Source: Streptococcus parapneumoniae (lineage in GTDB: Bacteria > Bacillota > Bacilli > Lactobacillales > Streptococcaceae). From it: 64,000 nt of DNA. Below, one piece after another: positions 27,401 through 34,139 of this stretch. The DNA lies in contig NZ_AP026968.1 in assembly GCF_037076355.1 (NCBI RefSeq), forward strand, positions 698,501 to 762,500, read 5' to 3'. Position numbers and translations under genes: made by a program. Numbering within the stretch: the first letter of the stretch is position 1; each line of letters starts with the position of its first letter. The notes below the pieces were generated by a model. That model was not told where the DNA came from and did not search any database. It was given only the letters and a program-made list of their open reading frames with translations.

Positions 27401-29200
27401 AAGAAAGATCCAGTTAAAGTAACGGTAGAATTACCAAATAGGAAAGTAATTACAGTGGAAGTCCCAGTGAACGTAACACCAGTGAAGGAAATTGAAACTC
27501 CGGTTACGAAGACTCCATTAACATCAGAGGATTACACTAAAGGCATCAAGATTCCTGCAGAAGGCAAGGTAACGAAGGTAGAAAACATTCCAGACTTAAC
27601 AACACCAGGTAAGAAAGATCCAGTTAAAGTCACTGTGGAATTACCAAATGGCAAAGTAGTTACGGTAGAAGTACCGGTTAATGTAACACCAATCACTCCA
27701 ATTGAAACACCAGTTACAAAAGATAAATTGACTCCAGAGGATGTATTAAAACAAATTAAAGTACCAGACGGAGCAACAGTTAAGGTAGGAGATCTTCCAG
27801 ACTTAACAACACCAGGTAAGAAAGATCCAGTAAAAGTAACGATTACATTACCAAATGACAAAGTAGTTACGGTAGAAGTACCAGTGAATGTAACACCTAT
27901 TGAAGATATTGTTAAAAAACAAGGTGATCCAATTACTGCTGAGGATGTTGAAAAACACATTCCAAAAGGAGTAAAAGTTATCTCAATTGGAGATAAACCT
28001 ACAACAGATGTTCCAGGTGAAAGACCAAGTATTCCAGTTGTAGTTGAATTGCCAAATGGAATTCGAGTAACGATGAATATCCCAGTAATCGTAACGCCGA
28101 AAGTAACACCTGTAGTAGTTTCAGTAGGAACGCCTGTAACGTCAGAAGATGTTAAGAAACATATCGAATTGCCAAAAGGATGGACTGTAACAAAAGTGGG
28201 CGAAATTCCAACGACTACAACACCAGGAACAAAACCAGTTGTTTCAGTGGAAATTGAATTACCAGATGGACGTAAGATTACAGTCGACGTACCGGTAATC
28301 GTAACACCAACTGTAAGACAAATTGTTGTACCACAAGGAACTCCAATCACACCAGATGATGTAAAAGGTCATATTGATTTACCAAAAGAGCCAGGATGGG
28401 AAATTGTAGAAGTAGGAGAAATCCCAACAACAATTCCAGCTGGAGTAAAACCAAGCGTTAAAGTGAAAATTAAAGTTCCAACTGGTGAGATAATTGAAGT
28501 AGATGTACCAGTAATAGTAACACCAAAAGTAACGCCTATTGTAGTAGGAGTGGGAACACCAATTACTGAAGAAGATGTTAAGAAGAAAGTAGATCTACCA
28601 GAAGGTTGGGAAATTGTAGAAGTAGGAGAAATTCCAACAACTGAAACACCTGTAGTAAAACCAGTGGTTAAAGTGAAAGTAAAATTACCGGATGGTCGTA
28701 TTATTACAGTCGACGTACCAGTAACAGTAACACCTAAATCACAAAATGGTGGAGGAGTCATTGCTCAAAATGGTGATTCAACAGTTCAAATTGTAACGGA
28801 ATACCTAGATGAAAATGGTAACCGAATTACTTCAGATAAAGAAGGAAAACACAATCCGATAGAGTTGGAAGGATATGAATATAGTCATTCGACAACGGAT
28901 GCTAAAGGAAATACCTTACATCACTATAAGAAAGTGACAAATCCAATCGATCAAGAACAACCAGTAGCTCCAGTGCAACCGGAACAACCAACAACTCCAA
29001 GCCAACCTGCTGTTCCAACACCAGCTGAACCATCAGTAGCAACTGATTCAGCTACCCAACCAGCAACACCTAAATATGTTGAAGGTCAAAAAGAGTTACC
29101 TAACACAGGTACAGAAGCTAATGCTAGTCTAGCTGCACTTGGACTCCTTGGAGCTTTGAGTGGATTTGGATTTCTTGCTCGCAAGAAAAAAGAGGACTAA
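21485..29200 (+). CDS. Giant YSIRK/LPNTG cell-wall-anchored adhesin-like protein with Rib-type repeats
   Basis: 2571 residues, exported and sortase-anchored. YSIRK-G/S signal peptide at 19-47 (cleavage after VQA). A FIVAR-like helical segment lies at about 118-190 and a charged coil at about 238-318. A non-repetitive region at about 320-820 is probably the ligand-binding part. Then come 21 repeats in three groups: A, seven units at 823-1426; B, seven units of about 70-78 residues at 1427-1929 (each with SIDPxxYP and TTPGEK); C, seven units of about 70 residues at 1930-2418 (each ending VPVxVTP). The repeats look like Rib/alpha-like Ig-type domains. A MucBP-like module is at about 2430-2490, a Pro-rich wall segment follows, LPNTG at 2538-2542, then a membrane helix and KKKED. 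ATG 21485 follows AAAAGGAG; the upstream in-frame ATG 21404 lies in the hairpin. Ligand unknown. I do not recall this gene between asnS and rpsF in pneumococcus. Confidence 0.9.
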   Translation: MFKNKGVHARSQVEKFTRYSIRKVSFGVASVAVATGLFFLGGGSVQANSPVVPARPEVGAEGGVQGESESLSLSKVNDNTLASESSTDSEMEPAASVPEVPATVEPQPETAIEASEVTKVDTSKLGVAIARMQSALEKAGVSEKTAATIENAKEELAKAQTFLSNEKATQEEVDKATRELKNKAFVIESMPKAEKKKANNNQDSRNGQVIPGNGESGFREATGAQETPLADVARVSDDELTKAKQELQGEITKLTAKISTEEAKGEGEIDKEFVELLNTIKTKSETIYNVEIASLTTEKEKHAALQKLKAQKDTLRYYQSGKVDWGAPINNNAVRFGNNNETGVFANLKEGFGEQNFSSAISKQKDSGDQQLGPDTNSPNVGSATYHWKELELTREQAADGTKLNGWKLTNNTEKVTLVKGESPTNITPKPNQTYTPKSAKIYSNNDKVTATGGQNRPNAGGGMLSGLISAEDMKKVGLGRVDRDYYLELGKKGNGIYRDVDVNPNSLLFVNVLHNGAYGPLALPSEGENVKLTIVDAYTGQKLTELKRKSGNSQTEFEQNPGSVGNGWRNLLRAVHIPEGTTKVRVIVEAGSPGQTNKTLGNNPIEDGYIIGGIGIATGPAVNISTNITSEKKSGKYGFTDDAIYGKKQTGTIDLNIRNLGGASITEFQSTYQVTIKVPKGVVLGTLNANGKTLDLNQANGQAAYELNNTWTTNFRFDKNKSELSFGINSKRRDILAGDRRSKDFIVKIPFETTADYVGSSTFEVSGQNGFPGDDTLGNVLHKYGNNDSNFYDVPENVNAPSLKYSNEPNYKYKKTLYIDSFTDVDKITVPVGTSLDKIKELSKLKAKEKIESEEYKRKLDETNATATLDDQGMSTGVVATDVAKENAGVIKVPVVHSRDGKNYKNTVDIEVNVVKSTTNKLVVFEGDKITDDQVKSSVTSATINTKTGVVNNPNEADVINTTGKAGEAGLKIPTTITHEINGTNINETVEVPVTVLPKATGEVEVHKGASVDKVKEVAKTKATEVATSADFKAKLPEGFKDVVVGEITEKVLATMTAEKGTKRGTVKVPVTYTVDGVEYTKDAEITVNVKGSETKSVYVVEGQKLDPAKVKEAVTPGKGGTVQDPTDANLPDTTGKVGATDVVVPTTVKYSTGDETVNVPVTVLPKPEPKGITVLNGTPNEKLIDAIRANVNKAITGLTNVPDGVTPFVTDDAIVTPKTDQNGQQTPVSVTVKYRDKATGKVIDDISVDVDVPVNVVGSTPTSKVVFEGDEITTKDITDAVTPGENGTKGEPTDLAKDITANPGVKEVTVPVTYTDQNGATLTEPVIVKVIVLPKPTPKGLIVAKDSDKEKAKEKVLAKAKEAIADGTFKGKLPANVTNVSIDENVENPDLSDDIDVNVTVKYTVDGEEKTTVVKVPVTVVEGVPQIVPVDENNKQPNPENSIDKTEYPEGSTFEYDPKTPVNTTMPGDYTVNVIVKDKEGNPIAEVPATVRVVESYPQFVPVDKDKKQPAVEGSIDPKAFPKDTEFTYETPVDTTRPGEKDVVVVAKIGDEVIAKVPAKVMVVEPKTQYVVADPSKPQPDASKSIDPEQYPDGITFEYKTPVDTTTPGEKDVVVVAKDGDDTLVEVPTKVKVVQGYPQIVPVDEGKKQPSPEDSIDTDDYPKDATFEYKEEVDTTTPGDKKVTVVVKQGDKVLVEVPSTVRVVESYPKYVPVDPAKKQPDPKENINPNDFPTGTTFEYKDNTPVDTTTPGEKPVTVVAKLNGQPITEIPATIVVVEPKIQYVPVDKSNKQPDASKSIDPEQYPDEITFGYKTPVDTTTPGEKDVVVVAKDGDDTLVEVPAKVKVVEGKEQLIPINATGENQPKPKDSITPSDYPEGSTFEYKVPEGQTTPYDGTTPGDKPVTVVVKDKNGNVLVEVPATIKVVEAKPKPIETPVTNTPLTKEDISKYVKVPAEGRVTNVENIPDLTTPGKKDPVKVTVELPNRKVITVEVPVNVTPVKEIETPVTKTPLTSEDYTKGIKIPAEGKVTKVENIPDLTTPGKKDPVKVTVELPNGKVVTVEVPVNVTPITPIETPVTKDKLTPEDVLKQIKVPDGATVKVGDLPDLTTPGKKDPVKVTITLPNDKVVTVEVPVNVTPIEDIVKKQGDPITAEDVEKHIPKGVKVISIGDKPTTDVPGERPSIPVVVELPNGIRVTMNIPVIVTPKVTPVVVSVGTPVTSEDVKKHIELPKGWTVTKVGEIPTTTTPGTKPVVSVEIELPDGRKITVDVPVIVTPTVRQIVVPQGTPITPDDVKGHIDLPKEPGWEIVEVGEIPTTIPAGVKPSVKVKIKVPTGEIIEVDVPVIVTPKVTPIVVGVGTPITEEDVKKKVDLPEGWEIVEVGEIPTTETPVVKPVVKVKVKLPDGRIITVDVPVTVTPKSQNGGGVIAQNGDSTVQIVTEYLDENGNRITSDKEGKHNPIELEGYEYSHSTTDAKGNTLHHYKKVTNPIDQEQPVAPVQPEQPTTPSQPAVPTPAEPSVATDSATQPATPKYVEGQKELPNTGTEANASLAALGLLGALSGFGFLARKKKED
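23951..25762 (+). repeat. A-type repeat array inside the adhesin (seven units, long/short alternation)
   Basis: Long units (about 85-96 residues, with a charged helical segment such as KVKEVAKTKATE) alternate with short units (about 75-85 residues, beginning VVFEGD or VVEGQK). Order: long, short, long, short, long, short, long. Each ends with a VPVTV strand and a short linker. Confidence 0.7.
25763..27271 (+). repeat. B-type repeat array inside the adhesin (seven units)
   Basis: Seven units of about 210-235 bases sharing PQxVPVD, KQPxPxxSIDxxxYP, TFEY, VDTTTPGEK and VPxxVxVVE. Unit 7 is longest, with an insertion PEGQTTPYDG. Confidence 0.85.
27272..28738 (+). repeat. C-type repeat array inside the adhesin (seven units)
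   Basis: Seven units of about 200-215 bases sharing TPVTxEDVxK, a central PxLTTPGKK or PTTxTPG and the closing VPVxVTP. Units 1-3 are close copies; units 4-7 form a second, diverged subgroup with PxGWxxxxVGEIPTT. Confidence 0.85.
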
Positions 29201-29217
29201 AAACTCATAGTTTTTGA

Positions 29218-29244
29218 GAAGATGATTCGTCATCTTCTTTTTTT
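29218..29244 (+). terminator. Intrinsic terminator after the adhesin gene
   Basis: GAAGATGA, loop TTCG, TCATCTTC, seven T's. Confidence 0.92.
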
Positions 29245-29260
29245 ATTTCGGTGTTTTTAC

Positions 29261-29289
29261 TTGCGTAAAAAATTTTTTTCTAGTATAAT
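29261..29289 (+). promoter_or_regulatory. Promoter of rpsF-ssb-rpsR
   Basis: -35 TTGCGT at 29261-29266, spacer 17, -10 TATAAT at 29284-29289. Confidence 0.75.
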
Positions 29290-29295
29290 AGTTTA

Positions 29296-29345
29296 TTGTG
29301 AGCGAACCTCACTTACCCCTTGCAAAGTCTTGGGGTCATTAGACC
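29296..29345 (+). promoter_or_regulatory. Possible S6:S18 autoregulatory leader of rpsF
   Basis: About 65 bases of leader precede rpsF. ACCCC (29314-29319) pairs with GGGGT (29333-29338) around TTGCAAAGTCTT. Leaders bound by the S6:S18 complex are known in front of rpsF in many bacteria. Here only the position and a GC-rich hairpin are seen, so the assignment is tentative. Confidence 0.35.
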
Positions 29346-29363
29346 AAAAGGAGGAACATATCA

Positions 29364-29654
29364 ATGGCTAAATACGAAATTCTTTATATCATTCGTCCAA
29401 ACATTGAAGAAGAAGCTAAAAACGCTTTGGTAGCACGTTTTGACTCTATTTTGACTGACAACGGTGCAACTGTTGTTGAATCAAAATCTTGGGAAAAACG
29501 TCGTCTTGCATACGAAATCAAAGATTTCCGTGAAGGACTTTACCACATCGTTAACGTTGAAGCAAACGACGATGCAGCTCTTAAAGAGTTTGACCGTCTT
29601 TCAAAAATCAACGCTGACATTCTTCGTCACATGATCGTCAAAACTGACGCGTAA
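29364..29654 (+). CDS. rpsF: 30S ribosomal protein S6
   Basis: 96 residues. Typical N-terminus [13 protein letters not shown] and the conserved RRLAYEI strand. S6 binds S18 and the central domain of 16S rRNA. Strong AAAGGAGGAAC before the ATG. First gene of the conserved trio with ssb and rpsR. Confidence 0.97.
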   Translation: MAKYEILYIIRPNIEEEAKNALVARFDSILTDNGATVVESKSWEKRRLAYEIKDFREGLYHIVNVEANDDAALKEFDRLSKINADILRHMIVKTDA

Positions 29655-29665
29655 GAAGGTAAACT

Positions 29666-30136
29666 ATGATTAACAATGTTGTACTTGTAGGGCGTATGAC
29701 ACGTGACGCTGAGTTGCGTTATACCCCATCAAATGTAGCAGTTGCGACTTTTACTCTTGCAGTAAACCGTACATTTAAGAGTCAAAATGGCGAACGTGAG
29801 GCTGATTTTATCAATGTCGTTATGTGGCGTCAACAGGCTGAAAACCTAGCTAATTGGGCTAAAAAAGGCTCACTTATCGGGGTGACAGGTCGTATCCAGA
29901 CTCGTAGTTACGATAACCAGCAAGGACAACGTGTCTACGTGACAGAGGTCGTGGCTGAGAATTTCCAAATGTTGGAAAGCCGTAGTGTGCGTGAAGGTCA
30001 TACAGGTGGAGGTTACTCTGCCCCAACTGCAAACTATTCAGCACCTACAAATTCAGTACCAGACTTTTCACGTGATGAAAATCCATTTGGAGCAACAAAT
30101 CCATTGGATATTTCAGATGATGATTTACCATTCTAA
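29666..30136 (+). CDS. ssb: Single-stranded DNA-binding protein
   Basis: 156 residues. An OB-fold ([38 protein letters not shown]) covers residues 1-105. A Gly/Pro/Asn linker and the acidic partner-binding tip DISDDDLPF end the protein. This is the housekeeping SSB that coats ssDNA during replication and repair, not the shorter competence paralogue of pneumococcus. It lies between rpsF and rpsR as in most Firmicutes. Confidence 0.96.
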   Translation: MINNVVLVGRMTRDAELRYTPSNVAVATFTLAVNRTFKSQNGEREADFINVVMWRQQAENLANWAKKGSLIGVTGRIQTRSYDNQQGQRVYVTEVVAENFQMLESRSVREGHTGGGYSAPTANYSAPTNSVPDFSRDENPFGATNPLDISDDDLPF

Positions 30137-30167
30137 TGGACAAGTAAAATTATAAAGGAGAAAAAAC

Positions 30168-30407
30168 ATGGCTCAACAACGTCGTGGCGGATTCAAACGC
30201 CGTAAAAAAGTTGATTACATCGCAGCAAACAAAATTGAATATGTTGATTACAAGGATACTGAGCTTCTTAGCCGTTTCGTTTCAGAACGTGGGAAAATCC
30301 TTCCACGTCGTGTAACAGGAACTTCAGCTAAAAACCAACGTAAAGTAACAACAGCTATCAAACGCGCTCGCGTAATGGCTTTGATGCCTTTCGTAAACGA
30401 AGATTAA
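30168..30407 (+). CDS. rpsR: 30S ribosomal protein S18
   Basis: 79 residues, basic. [22 protein letters not shown] and the C-terminal [24 protein letters not shown] are diagnostic. AAAGGAG precedes the ATG. Last gene of the operon, followed by serial terminators. Confidence 0.97.
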   Translation: MAQQRRGGFKRRKKVDYIAANKIEYVDYKDTELLSRFVSERGKILPRRVTGTSAKNQRKVTTAIKRARVMALMPFVNED

Positions 30408-30411
30408 AAAA

Positions 30412-30434
30412 AGGGGTCCAGTGGACCTCTTTTT
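30412..30434 (+). terminator. Terminator 1 after rpsR
   Basis: AGGGGTCC, loop AGT, GGACCTCT, TTTT. Confidence 0.85.
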
Positions 30435-30462
30435 CATGAGCTTGAAAACAAGAAAGCGAATT

Positions 30463-30485
30463 AAGACCCGGTTGGGTCTTTTTTT
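30463..30485 (+). terminator. Terminator 2 after rpsR
   Basis: AAGACCC, loop GGTT, GGGTCTT, then T's. Confidence 0.85.
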
Positions 30486-30537
30486 CACGAGCTTTGAAAT
30501 GAGAGAGTGAGTTGGAGTTAGGGTGGACCTCTTTTTC

Positions 30538-30558
30538 AGACCCCGACGGGTCTTTTTT
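30538..30558 (+). terminator. Terminator 3 after rpsR
   Basis: AGACCC, loop CGAC, GGGTCT, TTTTT. Third strong hairpin within 150 bases. The sequence between the hairpins contains repeated TTTTTCACGAGCTTTGAAA-like stretches. Confidence 0.8.
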
Positions 30559-30630
30559 CACGAGATAGTTTTTTTCTGACCTTGGCGTGCTATAATGGTA
30601 ATAGAAAGAGTAAAGGTGGGTAAGTCAAAG

Positions 30631-31134
30631 ATGAATTGTACGATTAGAAATATGATTAAGTCTGATATTGAATCCTTATCTCATGGATTTATGAATCAAG
30701 GTTGGCCTGGTAGAGAGGAAATTTTGGCTAGATATTTTCTGGAACAGGAAAGTGGGGAGAGAGGAGTCTTAGTTGCAGAGATTGATGGTGCTGTAGCGGG
30801 CTACGTTACCATTTTACCTTTGGCTAAACATGGTCCTTTTGCAGAAGTCTATCCAGAATTATCAGATTTTAATGTGTTTGAGCCTTTTCGAAATCAAGGG
30901 ATTGGGAATCAATTGCTAGAAGAAGCAGAAAAACGAGTCAAGTTTGTTTCGAGTAAGGTCACTCTTGGTGTAGGTTTGCACTTAGGCTATGGCCCTGCCC
31001 AGAGATTGTATATCAGACGGGGCTACATTCCAGATGGGACAGGTGTCTGGTATCGAAATCAACCCTTGGAAATGAATGCAACTAGCCAAAATAATGATGA
31101 TTTGGTTTTGTATCTAGTAAAGGAATTCGGATAA
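30631..31134 (+). CDS. GNAT family N-acetyltransferase
   Basis: 167 residues. The acetyl-CoA-binding motif appears as FEPFRNQGIGNQLLEEAEKR (mid protein), followed by LGYGPAQRLYIRRGYIPDG. The frame is open from ATG 30595, but that ATG lies inside the -10 box TATAAT (30591-30596). ATG 30631, behind AAAGGTGGG, is chosen instead. Substrate unknown. Probably a single gene. Confidence 0.85.
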   Translation: MNCTIRNMIKSDIESLSHGFMNQGWPGREEILARYFLEQESGERGVLVAEIDGAVAGYVTILPLAKHGPFAEVYPELSDFNVFEPFRNQGIGNQLLEEAEKRVKFVSSKVTLGVGLHLGYGPAQRLYIRRGYIPDGTGVWYRNQPLEMNATSQNNDDLVLYLVKEFG

Positions 31135-31215
31135 GAGACAAGGACTTTATTGGGGATGTGGGATTTCTCTACTTTATGGTATAATGGAAAGAGTTAGATT
31201 GAAAGAGGTAGTGAG

Positions 31216-32616
31216 ATGGATGCCAAATTAAGATACAAGGCAAAGAAGATTAAAATCGTCTTTTTTGATATTGATGATACATTGCGGAATTCAAAGACAG
31301 GTTTTATTCCGGCTTCAATCCCAACGGTTTTTAAGCAATTACGTGAGAAAGGAATTTTGACAGGTATTGCTTCTGGACGGGGGATTTTTGGTGTCGTTCC
31401 AGAGATTCGTGAGCTCAAGCCTGACTTTTTTGTAACCTTAAATGGGGCCTACATTGAAGATAAAAAAGGTCAGGTCATTTATCAACATCAGATTGAGAAG
31501 TCAGATGTTGAGGAGTACATTTCTTGGACGAAGGAAGAGGGAATTGAGTATGGTTTAGTTGGAAGTCATGATGCCAAGTTGTCGACTCGCACCGATATGA
31601 TTAGTGAAGCTATCAATCCAATTTATCCCGATTTAGATGTAGATCCTGATTTCCATGAAAAAGAAAATATCTATCAGATGTGGACTTTTGAAGATAAAGG
31701 AGATGACTTGCGTTTGCCTGATAGTCTCTCAGACAAACTTCGCATGGTTCGTTGGCATGAGCATTCGTCTGATATTGTGCCGATTTCAGGCTCCAAAGCG
31801 ACGGGTGTGGAAAAGGTTGTGGAACACCTTGGCTTGAAACCAGAGAATGTCATGGTTTTTGGAGATGGGCTGAATGACTTGGAACTCTTTGATTATGCTG
31901 GAATCAGCGTTGCCATGGGAATTTCTCATGAAAATATCAAAGAAAAAGCAGATTATATTACAAAAACACTAGAAGAAGATGGCATTTTTGATGCCTTAGA
32001 AGGATTTGGTATGGTAGAAAAAGAATTGCATTTCCCACAAGTAGACATTGAAACAGTAGAAGGTCCTCTTGCGACCATTAAGACCAATCACGGAGACTTG
32101 CGTATTAAGCTCTTCCCTGAACATGCTCCTAAAACAGTGGCTAACTTTGTTGCGCTTTCAAAAGATGGCTACTATGATGGTGTCATTTTCCACCGTATTA
32201 TCAAGGACTTTATGATCCAAGGTGGAGATCCAACTGGAACTGGTATGGGTGGCGAGTCAATCTACGGCGAATCATTTGAGGATGAATTCTCAGAAGAACT
32301 TTACAATATCCGTGGTGCTCTTTCCATGGCCAATGCTGGTCCAAATACCAACGGCAGCCAGTTCTTTATCGTGCAAAATCAGCATTTGCCTTATTCTAAG
32401 AAAGAAATTGCTCGTGGTGGTTGGCCAGAACCGATTGCGGAAATCTATGCCAACCAAGGAGGAACTCCTCACCTAGACCGCCGTCACACGGTTTTTGGTC
32501 AGTTAGCTGATGAAGCATCTTACGCTGTTTTGGATGCAATCGCTGCTGTTGAAACAGGGGCTATGGACAAGCCAGTTGAAGATGTTGTGATTGAAACAAT
32601 TGAAATCGAGGACTAA
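31216..32616 (+). CDS. Fusion of Cof-type HAD hydrolase and cyclophilin-type peptidyl-prolyl isomerase
   Basis: 466 residues. The N-terminal HAD-IIB phosphatase has nucleophile Asp18 and Asp20 in FFDIDDTL and a late GDGLNDLELF acidic motif. From about residue 285 a complete cyclophilin domain follows, with FHRIIKDFMIQGGDPTGTG and NTNGSQFFIVQ at the active site. Such fusions are known in streptococci and I recall the pneumococcal orthologue at this locus. The HAD part probably removes phosphate from a small metabolite and the second part isomerises X-Pro bonds. Why they are joined is unknown. cvfD starts one base after the stop. Confidence 0.92.
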   Translation: MDAKLRYKAKKIKIVFFDIDDTLRNSKTGFIPASIPTVFKQLREKGILTGIASGRGIFGVVPEIRELKPDFFVTLNGAYIEDKKGQVIYQHQIEKSDVEEYISWTKEEGIEYGLVGSHDAKLSTRTDMISEAINPIYPDLDVDPDFHEKENIYQMWTFEDKGDDLRLPDSLSDKLRMVRWHEHSSDIVPISGSKATGVEKVVEHLGLKPENVMVFGDGLNDLELFDYAGISVAMGISHENIKEKADYITKTLEEDGIFDALEGFGMVEKELHFPQVDIETVEGPLATIKTNHGDLRIKLFPEHAPKTVANFVALSKDGYYDGVIFHRIIKDFMIQGGDPTGTGMGGESIYGESFEDEFSEELYNIRGALSMANAGPNTNGSQFFIVQNQHLPYSKKEIARGGWPEPIAEIYANQGGTPHLDRRHTVFGQLADEASYAVLDAIAAVETGAMDKPVEDVVIETIEIED

Positions 32617-32617
32617 G

Positions 32618-32977
32618 ATGAAAATCGGTGATAAGCTAAAGGGCCGTATTACAGGGATTCAGCCCTACGGTGCCTTTGTTGAGCTAGAGACAGGTGATAC
32701 GGGGCTGATTCACATTTCAGAGATTCGGACAGGCTTTATTGAAAATATTCATGAAGCCTTGAAAGTCGATGAAGAGGTTCAAGTTCAGGTAGTGGATTTA
32801 GATGAATTTACAGGGAAAGCCAGTCTTTCTATCCGCACTTTGGAGGAAGAAAAGCACCAGTTTCCGAGACGGAGACGCTTTTCAAGCGACCGCTTTAACT
32901 ACGGCTTTGCGCCCTTTCGACGAATGCTACCAATCTGGACTAGAGAAGCCCTGCACTATTTAAAAAAGAAGAAGTAG
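32618..32977 (+). CDS. cvfD: S1-domain RNA-binding protein CvfD
   Basis: About 120 residues. One S1 domain (KIGDKLKGRITGIQPYGAFVELE ... GLIHISEI) is followed by a basic tail rich in Arg (FPRRRRFSS). CvfD is described in pneumococcus as a global post-transcriptional stress regulator. A frame is open from 32591, but ATG 32618 begins the S1 domain one base after the stop of the HAD-cyclophilin gene, so translational coupling is likely. Confidence 0.9.
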   Translation: MKIGDKLKGRITGIQPYGAFVELETGDTGLIHISEIRTGFIENIHEALKVDEEVQVQVVDLDEFTGKASLSIRTLEEEKHQFPRRRRFSSDRFNYGFAPFRRMLPIWTREALHYLKKKK

Positions 32978-32995
32978 TTTAGAATTTTATATTTT

Positions 32996-33024
32996 TTGTA
33001 ATGTTAATATAAATCTGCTATAAT
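32996..33024 (+). promoter_or_regulatory. Promoter of trmN6 with +1 at the start codon
   Basis: -35 TTGTAA (32996-33001), spacer 17, -10 TATAAT (33019-33024). ATG at 33031 is seven bases past the -10 and has no Shine-Dalgarno sequence. Confidence 0.65.
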
Positions 33025-33030
33025 AGAACC

Positions 33031-33780
33031 ATGGAAGAAGAACAATTATTAAAATCAGGGGAGCGAATTAACCAGCTCTTCTCAACAGATATCAAAATTA
33101 TTCAAAATAGAGAGGTTTTTAGCTATTCGGTGGATAGTGTTCTCTTGTCACGTTTTCCACGTTTTCCTAAAAAGGGCTTGATTGTGGATTTCTGCGCTGG
33201 GAATGGAGCAGTGGGGCTATTTGCTAGCACTCGTACTCAGGCACAGATTTTGGCTGTTGAGATTCAGGAGCGTTTGGCGGATATGGCTGAGCGCTCTGTC
33301 CGTTTGAATGGTTTGGAAGAGCAGATGGAGGTCATCTGTGATGATTTGAAAAATATGCCTGCATACATCCAGGGAAGTAAAGTGGATATGATTTTGTGTA
33401 ATCCACCCTATTTCAAGGTGGATCCTCATTCCAATCTGAACGAGAGCGAGCATTATCTCTTGGCTCGACATGAAATCACGACCAATTTGCAGGAAATCTG
33501 TCGTAGTGCCCAGAGTATTCTCAAGTCTAATGGGCGTTTGGCCATGGTTCATCGTCCTGATCGACTTCTGGATATTTTGGATACGTTACAACGGCATAAT
33601 CTAGCCCCTAAGCGCCTGCAGTTTGTTTATCCAAAAAGAGAAAAGGAAGCCAATATGCTTTTGATTGAGGCTATCAAGGATGGCTCGACAAGTGGCTTTA
33701 AGGTATTGCCACCTCTCATTGTCCACAATGATGATGGCTCTTATACGCCGGAACTCGAAGAGATTTATTATGGATTATAA
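33031..33780 (+). CDS. tRNA1(Val) adenine-37 N6-methyltransferase-like protein (YfiC/TrmN6)
   Basis: 249 residues. SAM-binding [10 protein letters not shown] (about 57-66) and the base-flipping NPPY (124-127) of N6-adenine methyltransferases. YfiC/TrmN6 modifies A37 of a valine tRNA in E. coli; the tRNA target here is assumed from the family. The 3' end overlaps the GIY-YIG gene by 11 bases, a pairing also seen in pneumococcus and other Firmicutes. Confidence 0.88.
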   Translation: MEEEQLLKSGERINQLFSTDIKIIQNREVFSYSVDSVLLSRFPRFPKKGLIVDFCAGNGAVGLFASTRTQAQILAVEIQERLADMAERSVRLNGLEEQMEVICDDLKNMPAYIQGSKVDMILCNPPYFKVDPHSNLNESEHYLLARHEITTNLQEICRSAQSILKSNGRLAMVHRPDRLLDILDTLQRHNLAPKRLQFVYPKREKEANMLLIEAIKDGSTSGFKVLPPLIVHNDDGSYTPELEEIYYGL

Positions 33781-34054
33781 GGCTTATATGTATGTGCTGG
33801 AGTGCCGTGACGGATCCTACTATACAGGCTATACGACTGATGTGAAGAGACGCCTCGCTGTCCACAATAGTGGTAAGGGAGCCAAGTATACTAGGGCTCG
33901 CTTACCAGTCAAACTTATCTATGCTCAAGGATTTGCCAGTAAGGAAGAAGCCATGTCGGCAGAAGCCCTTCTCAAGCGTAAGAAGAGGCCACAGAAGGAA
34001 ATATTTTTATCTGAAAATCAAGATAGAAATTTACTCAGTTATTTTGAAGAGTAG
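33770..34054 (+). CDS. GIY-YIG domain protein (UPF0213/YhbQ-like)
   Basis: 94 residues, essentially a lone GIY-YIG nuclease domain: [16 protein letters not shown] holds the two hallmark strands (YVL, YTG), followed by [20 protein letters not shown] with catalytic Arg and Asn candidates. A frame is open upstream inside trmN6, but ATG 33770 starts the domain and overlaps the methyltransferase stop. Probably acts on nucleic acid; target unknown. Confidence 0.88.
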   Translation: MDYKAYMYVLECRDGSYYTGYTTDVKRRLAVHNSGKGAKYTRARLPVKLIYAQGFASKEEAMSAEALLKRKKRPQKEIFLSENQDRNLLSYFEE

Positions 34055-34055
34055 C

Positions 34056-34078
34056 GGGGAGTCCTTTGACTCCTCTTA
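34056..34078 (+). terminator. Weak terminator-like hairpin after the GIY-YIG gene
   Basis: GGAGTC, loop CTTT, GACTCC, followed by TCTTACTTTT. The T-run is interrupted. Confidence 0.4.
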
Positions 34079-34139
34079 CTTTTGTCAAAAAGCGAAAAAA
34101 ATGCTACAATAAAGAGAATAAACAAAATGAGGTATTATC

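Noticed and set aside
24196-28761. Long minus-strand ORFs across the adhesin repeats
   Set aside because: They are shadows created by the repetitive, biased codon pattern of the plus-strand gene; no RBS or promoter and no protein-like composition.
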